Made by a program: the position numbers and the translations under genes. The notes beneath the pieces are model-generated. The model did no database searches. It saw only the letters and a program-made list of their open reading frames with translations, and was not told where the DNA came from. Of a stretch of 64,000 bases of DNA, positions 7,922 through 16,213 are shown piece after piece. This DNA comes from Mycolicibacterium rhodesiae JS60. Lineage in GTDB: Bacteria; Actinomycetota; Actinomycetes; Mycobacteriales; Mycobacteriaceae. The stretch lies in NCBI GenBank assembly GCA_000230935.2, contig AGIQ01000009.1, forward strand, positions 1 through 64,000, read 5' to 3'. Position 1 is the stretch's first letter. Every line of letters starts with the position of its first letter.

Positions 7922-9345
7922 TGGGCGTTCCTGCTCGACTCGATCGCGCGCTGATGGCGTTCCGTCGCGCGGGCCCACAACGATTTGCGGGCCGAATCAC
8001 CATTTCCCCCAGCACGCTTGCCGGTGGTGGTGAGCCGGCTGACCTCAGCGTCGTACAGTGCAACGAATTCTGACCAGTCCACGAGTTCGGTTTCGACACC
8101 GGCGGTGCCTGTGATGACCAGCCGCGCTCTGTTCCTATTTGCTGGCAGTAGGCGGCGGTAGTTCAGGGTGCTGTCGGTGTTCGACGACAACGTCTTCGAG
8201 CCGGTCGCTTGATCGAATGTCTCTTGCCTACGGGTAGTCAGTGGAGTCCATTCTTCGGCCCTACGCAAGATGTCCATCTCCGGTGCGCCGAACAAGATCA
8301 GCGCCGCGGGGAAGATGTCGCGCAGCGCTTTGGCGTAAGCGCTTCCGTAGACCACGTCGAACTGGCTTGAGGCCTGCAGCGCCAGAACGAAATTCACCCC
8401 GAACCCGCGGGCCTCACCAACGTGGCGTATCAGTGCGGGCATCGGTGCGACGTTCGTAGCCTCGTCGATGACGATCAGCAGGCGGTGATGCATTTCACCG
8501 CGAGCTGTCTTTCCCTTCCAGACCTTGATCAAGTCCTCTAGGAGAGTGACCGCAGCCCCGGCGATCGAGCCTTCTGCGGAAACCAACACAGACAGCGTCG
8601 CTGAGGGATCGTCGAGGAACTCCGGGTCAAACGGATCAGCCTGGATTCCTCGCAGGGACAGTCGCATCCACGGACTGACCGCCTTACGCATGGTCAACGC
8701 GATGCTGTCGCGTTGCTTAGGATCCATGTCTAGTGTTCGGCGTATGGCGTTGTAGAACAGTGGAATATGTTGGACGGCATGCGCTGCCGCCTGCCATCCG
8801 GGCGCAGTGGGCAGCTTCTCGTCGTCCCACGCCATGTTGTCTACAGCCAGCAGGACCCAGTCGATGCCCTCACCTATCAGTGCTGCGGCGTAAAGCATGG
8901 CCGACAAGGTAGGTTCGGTATTGGCTTCCCAGACGCCCGCGTCGGTGACCGAATCGGCACTTGAGCCCATGCCAACCGCGGACATTTGCATCATGGTGTT
9001 GCACGTGGTCACGGCGCGATCCGGTGACGTAATCAGCTTGATGGGGTCGAACGACGTTACCGTGATTCCGGGGTAGGTGGCGTCGTAGTCGGGCCGCAAG
9101 TCAACCAGCGCGTGTGGACCGTAGCGGCGTTGTGCGACAAGCTGAAACAGATCGTCTTTAGAACTCAACACGACCACCGGCCCACCCCAGAGCACCGCGG
9201 CAGGCGCTAGCACGCTGCGCGTCTTGCCGGTGCCGGTAGGCGCCGACACCAACACCATCGGCCCGGAGTCGGCCACCTTTCGCCGACCAGTGTCGGGGTC
9301 GCGCACGAAGCCACAGAACGGGGTGGGTGGAGGCTTGTAGGTCAT
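7918..9345 (-). CDS. VirD4/TraG-like type IV coupling ATPase
   Basis: A 475-aa P-loop ATPase that would bring DNA to the conjugation channel. Walker A is SAPTGTGKT at residues 34-42, and Walker B is LLIVIDEATN at about 288-297, followed by the sensor-like stretch NFVLALQASSQ. The protein starts right at the ATPase domain and has no membrane helices; those are supplied by the preceding gene, whose TGA overlaps this ATG (ATGA). Family assignment is firm at the level of TraG/VirD4/FtsK-like coupling proteins. Confidence 0.9.
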   Translation of the reverse strand: MTYKPPPTPFCGFVRDPDTGRRKVADSGPMVLVSAPTGTGKTRSVLAPAAVLWGGPVVVLSSKDDLFQLVAQRRYGPHALVDLRPDYDATYPGITVTSFDPIKLITSPDRAVTTCNTMMQMSAVGMGSSADSVTDAGVWEANTEPTLSAMLYAAALIGEGIDWVLLAVDNMAWDDEKLPTAPGWQAAAHAVQHIPLFYNAIRRTLDMDPKQRDSIALTMRKAVSPWMRLSLRGIQADPFDPEFLDDPSATLSVLVSAEGSIAGAAVTLLEDLIKVWKGKTARGEMHHRLLIVIDEATNVAPMPALIRHVGEARGFGVNFVLALQASSQFDVVYGSAYAKALRDIFPAALILFGAPEMDILRRAEEWTPLTTRRQETFDQATGSKTLSSNTDSTLNYRRLLPANRNRARLVITGTAGVETELVDWSEFVALYDAEVSRLTTTGKRAGGNGDSARKSLWARATERHQRAIESSRNAQ

Positions 9346-10016
9346 CGGTTCTTCTTCCTCTTGGGTTCGCGGATGATCGGGGAGCGTTCACCTACCGGTG
9401 GCGTCGGCTGGGTGCCGTAGATTCCGGGCATCGTCAAGTCCCTGGCTTGCAGGCCAAAATCGACCATTTCCGTCGGCGCCGGTGGCCGCATCGGCCACCA
9501 GTCGCGTGACCCGTCGACCGCGAGCCAGCCCTCGAGAATTCCGTAGATGCCGGCGGCCAGGGCGGTGGCCGGCAACTGGCCGAGTACCCACGGCAGCAGC
9601 ACCGTCTGGGCGAGCGTGGTGTCGGGGGCGTACAGCAAGACCAAGGGCAGTCCGGTGACCACCGATGCCCAGATGAACGCCGCGACCGGGTAGGACCGCA
9701 GCGTGTCTGGGATTAGCTGAACACAACCCTTGTAGATGGCGCGACCCGCGGGCCAGCCGATCGGCGCCAGCACCGCGGCGACCACAACAATGGCAAAATC
9801 CAGCGCCGCATACGGCGTCTTTATGGGCCGCGCCAGGAGGTGGTGAATTACGTCATCGTCGGCAGGATCTTCACGGGCACTGGTTAATTTTCCGGCGCGG
9901 ATGCGCATTTGTCGTGCCAGAATTTCGGCACGGCGCTTTTGAAATATGAACGTGTGCTGATGCAGCGCGATCCACTTGCGGCGGATCTCGTCGAACCGAT
10001 CAGCCGGCGCTGACAT
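9342..10016 (-). CDS. membrane protein, probable transmembrane partner of the coupling ATPase
   Basis: Starting at the ATG at 10016, the 224-aa product has a charged N-terminal region, then hydrophobic spans around ALDFAIVVVAAVLAPIGW, AAFIWASVVTGLPLVLLY and VLGQLPATALAAGIYGIL. Its C-terminal tail is Pro- and Lys-rich (REPKRKKNR). It overlaps the regulator gene by 17 bases and the coupling ATPase by ATGA. Since the ATPase lacks membrane helices, this is probably the membrane half of a split VirD4. Confidence 0.75.
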   Translation of the reverse strand: MSAPADRFDEIRRKWIALHQHTFIFQKRRAEILARQMRIRAGKLTSAREDPADDDVIHHLLARPIKTPYAALDFAIVVVAAVLAPIGWPAGRAIYKGCVQLIPDTLRSYPVAAFIWASVVTGLPLVLLYAPDTTLAQTVLLPWVLGQLPATALAAGIYGILEGWLAVDGSRDWWPMRPPAPTEMVDFGLQARDLTMPGIYGTQPTPPVGERSPIIREPKRKKNR

Positions 10017-10455
10017 CGAAGACCTCCGCACCGGTGTGCTCCGCTCCAGCATAGAAGCGCTCCAGCCCTTGAGCGACGCCCAAAAGAAACTCGCGCAACT
10101 CCTTCGCGGTCCGCGTCACGCCCAGTGATTCACCCCGCGCCAGCTCCCGGTCGATCCGCGACGCAACCGTCGTTACCTCCTGCGTTATCGAGATCGACGG
10201 GGCGCCCCCCTCTAAGACGCGGTGCGCCGACCCGGCCTGCCAACCCAGCGCCAACTCCAGGCGCGCCAAGGTGCGCTCGGTCGGTCGCCGGCCCCCTGCC
10301 AATGTCTTGTACACCGTGGACGGTGACGGGCCACCCTGGGCGGCCAGCTCTTCACGGGACCAGCGCAGCTGCGCCAAACGCTGCGTGAGAAAAAACAGTA
10401 GGCGCTCGGGTCCATCGGTCGGTATCGCACTCACAACGCTGACGCTAACAATCAC
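10000..10455 (-). CDS. XRE-like helix-turn-helix regulator of the transfer genes
   Basis: A 151-aa protein with an N-terminal HTH (about residues 25-70: REELAAQGGPSPSTVYKTLAGGRRPTERTL) and a helical C-terminal part. A GTG at 10455 has AAAAGG six bases upstream. It is the first gene of the minus-strand transfer operon and is divergent from the T4SS operon starting at 10535. It is therefore well placed to control both from the 79-base gap. Confidence 0.8.
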   Translation of the reverse strand: MIVSVSVVSAIPTDGPERLLFFLTQRLAQLRWSREELAAQGGPSPSTVYKTLAGGRRPTERTLARLELALGWQAGSAHRVLEGGAPSISITQEVTTVASRIDRELARGESLGVTRTAKELREFLLGVAQGLERFYAGAEHTGAEVFDVSAG

Positions 10456-10534
10456 CGAAACCTTTTAGCTATGGACCTAGAGAACGAGTATTTGACGCCC
10501 TTACGCTCAGAATAAGTACCGCAAAGGAGTCCCC
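10456..10534. promoter_or_regulatory. divergent promoter region between the two transfer operons
   Basis: These 79 bases separate oppositely oriented starts. On the plus strand TTGACG at 10492-10497 could be a -35 element, with an AT-rich AATAAGTA stretch 14-15 bases on, a little close for a standard -10. AAAGGAG at 10523-10529 is a strong ribosome binding site for the ATG at 10535. The adjacent HTH gene product is the obvious candidate regulator. Confidence 0.45.
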
Positions 10535-10690
10535 ATGATCAGCAATTCGGCGAGGCGAACCGCCGCGCCCACCACGATGACGATCCCGGTGTCCACCGGT
10601 TGGTGGCCCACACACCGTCATGTTTGCTACACGCGCAGTTCTGCTGCGCCGTGCGCGGTGCGGCCCGGCTGCGCGGAGGTGGTGTCGTGA
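10535..10690 (+). CDS. 51-aa leader protein of the T4SS operon
   Basis: An ATG at 10535 five bases after AAAGGAG starts a 51-codon frame. Its TGA (10688-10690) overlaps the GTG of the next gene as GTGA, matching the coupling pattern elsewhere in this element. The product is basic and polar with no clear domain (MISNSARRTAAPTTMTIP at the start). The strong RBS and overlap support translation; it may serve mainly to couple expression of the next gene. Confidence 0.55.
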   Translation: MISNSARRTAAPTTMTIPVSTGWWPTHRHVCYTRSSAAPCAVRPGCAEVVS

Positions 10691-11997
10691 CGACCAGCCC
10701 CGCGGGCCGCTACAGCAGCACCGAGCACTTCCTGGCCCACATCGATGAAGCCGAATACGCACCGGTGCCCGCCGACGAGGAGGCTTTCGAGCCGTTCGAG
10801 GTCGATGAACACCCAGAAGCCGGCCGTGAGCCGGACTCCGAGATGCCGGCGGAACCCCGTACCGCGGTAGCGCCCTGGGCTGACTCTGAACCCGACCGCG
10901 GCGAGTTCGGCGAACCGGGTGAGCCTGCGTGGTCGACCACCGACCGTGGCGACCACGCGACCCCAGAAGATGAGCAGTACGACCCCGATGAACCGGAGAT
11001 GGACTACGCGCACGGTGACGGCTACAGCCCCGACGCCGCCTACCAAGGCGGAGGCTACGACGAAGATCCCGAGTACGGCGGTGATTACGGACCCATCGAC
11101 GCCGATGCGCACCCGACCGCCGACCTAACCCCCTTCGGCGGCGAGGAACGAGGCGACGACGACGAAACGCCCGCGACACCACCGCGATTCAGCAAGCCGG
11201 TGGTGCTCGGCTTCCTCGGCGCCGTCGGCGTGGTCACGATTGGCGTGGCAGCCGCCATGGTCGGCATGCAATCAAGCTCAACCGAGCCGACTCCCTCGGC
11301 CGCACCGGCATCGTCCGTCAGCGCCGTGCCCGCTCCACCACCACCAGCGGCGGCACCGATCAACGATCCGTCTCAAGACGTGCCGATTCCGTTCCAGGCG
11401 TCCTCACCCTGCCCGCAGGCGGGCTCCGGGTCTGCGCAGAACGTGGCCAGCGACGATCCCACCCGAGCGTGGGTGTGCATGCGCGACTCCGACGGCCAAG
11501 TCATGACCCTCGATCTCGGCAAGCCTATGAAGGTCACCGCCGTCGAACTCACCCCCGGATGGGTCGGCACCGACACCAGCGGCGCCGACCAGTGGATGCA
11601 ACACCGCGTCGTCACCCGCGTGCAATGGATTTTCATCAACGGCGCCGACCGCACCGTGGTCACCCAGGACACCAAGAACGCCCACGGTCCCGTTCCGCAG
11701 GCGATGCCGTCCAACGGGCCCGACCAAGGCGTGCTGGCCTCCCAAATCCAAATGGTGATCCTGCAGACCTCGCGCCCCCCGGCAGACAGCCCCGTCGCGG
11801 GCTCCCCCACGCCGGGGGCGGACCCGTCCAACGGCGGCGGCATCCTGCCCGGCATCCTCGGCGCCCCACTCGGCGGCGATCCCAGCACCGCGCCGAGTCA
11901 AGACCCCAACTTCGGCACCCCCGAAACCGGCTCCGATCCGGTCGACAACACCGTCGCGATCTCCTCGATCACGATCCACGGCCACCCCCCGCTGTGA
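10687..11997 (+). CDS. T4SS-operon membrane protein with acidic cytoplasmic domain and beta-rich outer domain
   Basis: The GTG at 10687 follows GGAGGTGG and overlaps the leader stop. The 436-aa product has a very acidic, repetitive N-terminal half, one membrane helix at about 170-192 (VVLGFLGAVGVVTIGVAAAMVG) and a Pro/Ala/Ser linker. The outer domain (about 240-370; AWVCMRDSDGQVMTLDLG, WVGTDTSGADQWMQH) resembles discoidin-type galactose-binding beta sandwiches. It is conserved in position next to tcpC and virB4-like genes and may be an envelope component of the channel. Function is not established. Confidence 0.78.
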   Translation: MTTSPAGRYSSTEHFLAHIDEAEYAPVPADEEAFEPFEVDEHPEAGREPDSEMPAEPRTAVAPWADSEPDRGEFGEPGEPAWSTTDRGDHATPEDEQYDPDEPEMDYAHGDGYSPDAAYQGGGYDEDPEYGGDYGPIDADAHPTADLTPFGGEERGDDDETPATPPRFSKPVVLGFLGAVGVVTIGVAAAMVGMQSSSTEPTPSAAPASSVSAVPAPPPPAAAPINDPSQDVPIPFQASSPCPQAGSGSAQNVASDDPTRAWVCMRDSDGQVMTLDLGKPMKVTAVELTPGWVGTDTSGADQWMQHRVVTRVQWIFINGADRTVVTQDTKNAHGPVPQAMPSNGPDQGVLASQIQMVILQTSRPPADSPVAGSPTPGADPSNGGGILPGILGAPLGGDPSTAPSQDPNFGTPETGSDPVDNTVAISSITIHGHPPL

Positions 11998-12014
11998 GAA
12001 AGGCCCACCACACC

Positions 12015-12998
12015 ATGTCCGCGTCCACACCCGCGCTGCTGACCAACACCTGGCGCCGCCGCCTCGACAGCGGCGGCTCAGCAGTCCGAAACGTCCTCGC
12101 TGTCATCGCTTTTGCCGCATGCACCATGGTCGCAATCAACACCATCTGGGGCTGGCTCACCGACGAACCGATCGACATCGACGGCCCGGCCCGCGCGGCG
12201 GTCAACCGCACCGACTACATCGGCGGATACGCGGTCAACTGCGTCCGTCTGCTGCTCACCGTCACCGAAGCGCAACGCTCAGCGCTGAACACCTGCTGGG
12301 CACCCGATGACCTGCGCTCCCTACCCACCACCCCACCGGTCGTCGTCGACTCCACGACCATCGCCAAGATCGTGCGGACCGCCGCCTACGACGGCGTCGA
12401 ACAATGGCAAGTCGTCGTGCGGGTCAACCAACGCGCCTACACCAGCGCCACCCCCGAAACCACACTGCGCCAAATCAACGTGCTCATCAGCAGCTACGGT
12501 CTGCGCGCCTCTGGACTACTGGCCACCATCAACGACACCGGCAGCGGCGCCACCCTGCCGCTGAACTACTCGGCCTCCCTGCCCGTCGGTGCACCCGACG
12601 ACAAGGGACGCAACCGCCCCACCGGAAATCCCGTCTCCGACACCGTGACCGGCTTCCTCAACAGCTACCTGACCCCGGTCGGTGGGCTGGAACGCTACGT
12701 GAGCACCGACTCGGGCATCACCGCCGTCAACACCAGTCAGCGGGCACTGATGACCGCACTTGTGGCCACCCGCATGGTCGACGCCGGCGCCCAGCCCCCC
12801 GACGGCACCACCGTCCAGGTGCTGGCCACCGTCAACGAGCTGACCAACCGATACGCGCCGCAGACCGAGCAATACCCGCTGACCCTGACGTTGCGCTCGG
12901 GCAGCTGGACGGTCACCCGCATTGATCCCGGTCCCCTGCTTAACGGGGACGCACAACTGACGCCCGTGGCACCCAGCCCCGGCCAACCCGCCCGATAA
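12015..12998 (+). CDS. tcpC: TcpC/VirB8-like conjugation channel protein
   Basis: From the ATG at 12015, 327 residues. A short cytoplasmic N terminus is followed by one membrane helix at about 26-50 (LAVIAFAACTMVAINTIWGW), then an extracytoplasmic region with two repeats of NTF2-like fold character (WQVVVRVNQRAYTS; TTVQVLATVNELTNRY). This is the pattern of the TcpC family of Gram-positive T4SS, functional counterparts of VirB8. It sits 17 bases after the preceding gene and just upstream of virB4-like genes. Confidence 0.8.
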   Translation: MSASTPALLTNTWRRRLDSGGSAVRNVLAVIAFAACTMVAINTIWGWLTDEPIDIDGPARAAVNRTDYIGGYAVNCVRLLLTVTEAQRSALNTCWAPDDLRSLPTTPPVVVDSTTIAKIVRTAAYDGVEQWQVVVRVNQRAYTSATPETTLRQINVLISSYGLRASGLLATINDTGSGATLPLNYSASLPVGAPDDKGRNRPTGNPVSDTVTGFLNSYLTPVGGLERYVSTDSGITAVNTSQRALMTALVATRMVDAGAQPPDGTTVQVLATVNELTNRYAPQTEQYPLTLTLRSGSWTVTRIDPGPLLNGDAQLTPVAPSPGQPAR

Positions 12999-13022
12999 CC
13001 CACCGCAGGAAAGGAATCCATC

Positions 13023-13319
13023 ATGACCGCACTCACCGAGGCCACCGCCGACACCCGCATCCTGGCTATTGCCGACCTCGTCCAAGGCAGCCAAGGCCTC
13101 TACACCATGGGCGTGGCCATCCTGGCCATCCTGTTCCTCATCGCCGGCGGCGCCCGCGGCCTGGCCGCCTTCGGTGGTGGCCGCATCGGCTCAGCGATCG
13201 GCTGGGTGGCCGCCGGCATCATCTGCGCCGTCGTCATCGGCAGCGCCTACGCCATCTACGTCTCCACCAAGCAGACCGTCGACCGGCACACCGGCGTCAC
13301 CTCCGGACAGTTCGGCTGA
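13023..13319 (+). CDS. small two-span membrane protein, VirB2/VirB3-like position
   Basis: A 98-aa protein with two hydrophobic helices at about 28-45 (LYTMGVAILAILFLIAGG) and 58-80 (AIGWVAAGIICAVVIGSAYAIYV), preceded by the RBS GGAAAGGAAT. It ends two bases before the VirB4-like gene. Size, topology and position suit a VirB2/TrbC pilin-like or VirB3-like subunit; the sequence alone does not decide which. Confidence 0.75.
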   Translation: MTALTEATADTRILAIADLVQGSQGLYTMGVAILAILFLIAGGARGLAAFGGGRIGSAIGWVAAGIICAVVIGSAYAIYVSTKQTVDRHTGVTSGQFG

Positions 13320-13321
13320 CC

Positions 13322-16213
13322 ATGACCGACACCGCCCAACTGTTCACCGGGGTGCACGACACCCCCGTGTACACCAACGTCCTGTTCGACAAGCCGCTGC
13401 GGATCTGGGTGGCCGTTCCCGCCGTCGTGGGAGCGGTCACCACCATCCTGCTCGCCGTGCTCAACCTGTCCTCAGGGCACGCGCTGGCGATCCTGATCGT
13501 CGGGGCGATGGTCACCGCCGCTCTCACCGGGCTCGGCGCCCTCGTCCCCCGCACCCGGCCCAGCCTCGCCTTTCGCCTCAAGGCGCTGCGGGCAGCGGTG
13601 CGTCCCGCTGTGCACACCAGCACCGACAGCGCCATCCTGGCTCGCCCCCAGCTCGTCGACAATCTGTGGTTCGGCGTCGACGGTTCGGTCTACGCCGGGT
13701 TTCTGCTCTCCGGGCTGCCCTATCACCTGCAATCCGTGCGGCGAAAGACCGGCGTCGCGGACCTGCACATGCTCCTCGGACGCGAACTACCCGCCGACAG
13801 TTGGCTTTACGGACTCGGCGTTGCCCAGGACCAACGTCAGCTGCTGCGCGCCATGGTGCATGGCTACCGCGATCGCAACGACTGGGTGGCCAGCTGCGCC
13901 CAGGTCGCCGAGCAGCTCGCCGAACAGGCCCCCAGGACTCGGCTGTACTGGTTGATGGCGCCCGTCGACGCCGGCCGCGCCGGCCATAACGTCGTGGGGC
14001 AGGCCACCAAGGTCAAAGACTGGTTTGCCGGCCGCGACAAGGAATCCGACTCTTCGCTGCGCGCCTACGCCGAGCTAGCCTTCGACATCGCCAACTCCCT
14101 TCCCCCGGAGTTCGCGCCGGTGCCGGTGACCCCAGCCATGTCGGCGTGGTTCTGGCAGCACAACACCTGGCTGGGCACCTACACAGAACCCCTGCCACGG
14201 CGGCGCCACGCCGCCAGCGCCGGTATCAACGCCGACCAGCTGCCCGCCGCGGCGTTCGACGAAGGCGATCAGCACAACCGCCCGCGCCGGCCCAGCATCT
14301 TCAACGCCCTGCCATCCTGGAAGAAATACGTGCGTGTCTCGACCGCATACGGTGCACTGCCTGTCGCCGACAGCTACCAGGCCGTGTTGCCGGTGGTCGA
14401 CGCCCCCGAAGGCGGAATCGTGTTCCCCGGCTCCGAATTTCTCTCTGCTCTCGACGATCTGGACACCGGGGCTGTCTTCGACTTCGCCATCAACCTCACC
14501 GCCCGCCCTCGCGAACTGGAGTTCCGGCGCAACGACCGGGCCCGCGGCAACGTCGATGACCAGTACGATCACCGCGGCGACGTGCGCAACGGCTACACCG
14601 AGCTGCACGCCACCGAACGCAAAATCGCCGAATACAACCGGCTGCTGTCAGCCAACATCGACGAACAACCGCTCTCAGCAGGGTTTTTCGTCCACGTCGG
14701 CGCACCCGACGCTCGCACTCTCGACCACAGCATCAAGCGGTTGCGCGAAGAAATGACCCAGTCCGGTCAGATCGTCATCCGTCACTACCGCGGCGTCCAC
14801 ACCCGCCTGTGGTCAGTGTTCAGTCCCGGGGTCCCGCAGCACAAAAGCGGGGCCGACCAGTTCAGCCATGCCACCACCGCCAGCAAGTGGTCGCGATTCG
14901 TTCCGCTGATCTCCTCGCAGCTGGGCAACGCCACCGGGATGCTGCTCGGCTTCAACAAGAGCAACGCCAACAACAGCGCGGTGCTTCTGGACCTGCCCGG
15001 TACAGCGCGGCGCAACCACAACCCGTGCCTGATCTGCGCCGGTGCCCCCGGCTACGGCAAGTCCTACACCGCCAAGCGCATCGTTAAAGCCGAACTGCAG
15101 TGCGGCGCACAAGCCTTCATCGTCGAACCCGACGAATACGGCGAGTGGGCAACGGCTTTGGCCGACGTCCCCAACAAGGCGGTCATCGACATGGCCGGCG
15201 GCGACTTCGGCTGTGACGCCCTGCGGATCTTCCCCGAACGAATCGCCGGGTCGTACTGGCTGGACTACATGATCCCCATGCTCGGACTCGACGTGCGCAG
15301 CGTCGCCGTCGGACGCCTGCGCACCCTGCTAACTCCCGCCGCACGCCGTGCCCTGGGAATCACCAGCACCGCCGCGCTCATGCGCTACATCCGCGACATC
15401 CAAGCTCCCGCCGGGGAAGCCGACACCCGGCCGCCCCAGGTGGCACAGCTCGCCGACGATCTGCGGCCCGTCCTGCTGGCCCTCGACTCGTGGGCCACCT
15501 ACGAGTTCACCCGCGCCATCTTCGACGACACCCTGCCCATCCCGGATCTCGCCGCACTCGACGTCACGATCTGGCAGACCGGCAGCCTCGACCTGCCCGA
15601 CGCCGAAGAAATGGCCAAACCCCACCTGTACGCCGCCCTCAGTGACCGCCAACGCGCCTCCATCGCCATCTACGGCATGCTGGTGCGCCTCGCGCGCGTC
15701 AGTTTCTTCAACAACACCAAGCGCTTTGGGCTCCTGGTCCTGGAAGAAGCCGGGCCGCTACTCAACTCGCGAACCGGAGCCCGCGACGCGCACCTGATCA
15801 GCCGCCGTGCCCGCAAGCACTACACCGGGATGCTGATCATTACCCAGAACCCGATCAAGGATCTGGCGCTGATGGGCGACGAATTCATCACCCAGCAGGT
15901 CATCGTGCCTTTCGAGAAAGAGGGCATTGCCCGCGCCGTCGCGGCCAGTGTCGGCCTGCCGCTGGATGAATACCCCGAGTTCCATGATTTCTTCCTCGCC
16001 AAGGCAGCCACCGACCAAATGCGTGATCCCACTGCCTTCGACGAAGACTTCGACGGCACCGGCCGCACTAGCGGGCAGGGGCGCGGTGACCTCGAAGGGC
16101 GCGCCTTCTTCATCGATGAATTCCGCCGGCTCGGCGCAATCCAGGTGGCACGTGAACCCGACGAGGCTCTGCACCGCGCCTTTGACACCACACCCGATCA
16201 AGGGGCCGCGTGA
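13322..16213 (+). CDS. virB4: VirB4-like conjugation ATPase
   Basis: A 963-aa AAA+ ATPase that powers the T4SS. Two N-terminal hydrophobic segments (about 22-45 and 55-75) suggest a fused VirB3-like portion. Walker A is GAPGYGKSYT at about 573-582 and Walker B LLVLEEAGPL near 803, followed by IITQNP, the usual VirB4 sensor region. Its TGA overlaps the next start (GTGATGA). Family assignment is secure; it is one of the best markers of the conjugation locus. Confidence 0.93.
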   Translation: MTDTAQLFTGVHDTPVYTNVLFDKPLRIWVAVPAVVGAVTTILLAVLNLSSGHALAILIVGAMVTAALTGLGALVPRTRPSLAFRLKALRAAVRPAVHTSTDSAILARPQLVDNLWFGVDGSVYAGFLLSGLPYHLQSVRRKTGVADLHMLLGRELPADSWLYGLGVAQDQRQLLRAMVHGYRDRNDWVASCAQVAEQLAEQAPRTRLYWLMAPVDAGRAGHNVVGQATKVKDWFAGRDKESDSSLRAYAELAFDIANSLPPEFAPVPVTPAMSAWFWQHNTWLGTYTEPLPRRRHAASAGINADQLPAAAFDEGDQHNRPRRPSIFNALPSWKKYVRVSTAYGALPVADSYQAVLPVVDAPEGGIVFPGSEFLSALDDLDTGAVFDFAINLTARPRELEFRRNDRARGNVDDQYDHRGDVRNGYTELHATERKIAEYNRLLSANIDEQPLSAGFFVHVGAPDARTLDHSIKRLREEMTQSGQIVIRHYRGVHTRLWSVFSPGVPQHKSGADQFSHATTASKWSRFVPLISSQLGNATGMLLGFNKSNANNSAVLLDLPGTARRNHNPCLICAGAPGYGKSYTAKRIVKAELQCGAQAFIVEPDEYGEWATALADVPNKAVIDMAGGDFGCDALRIFPERIAGSYWLDYMIPMLGLDVRSVAVGRLRTLLTPAARRALGITSTAALMRYIRDIQAPAGEADTRPPQVAQLADDLRPVLLALDSWATYEFTRAIFDDTLPIPDLAALDVTIWQTGSLDLPDAEEMAKPHLYAALSDRQRASIAIYGMLVRLARVSFFNNTKRFGLLVLEEAGPLLNSRTGARDAHLISRRARKHYTGMLIITQNPIKDLALMGDEFITQQVIVPFEKEGIARAVAASVGLPLDEYPEFHDFFLAKAATDQMRDPTAFDEDFDGTGRTSGQGRGDLEGRAFFIDEFRRLGAIQVAREPDEALHRAFDTTPDQGAA

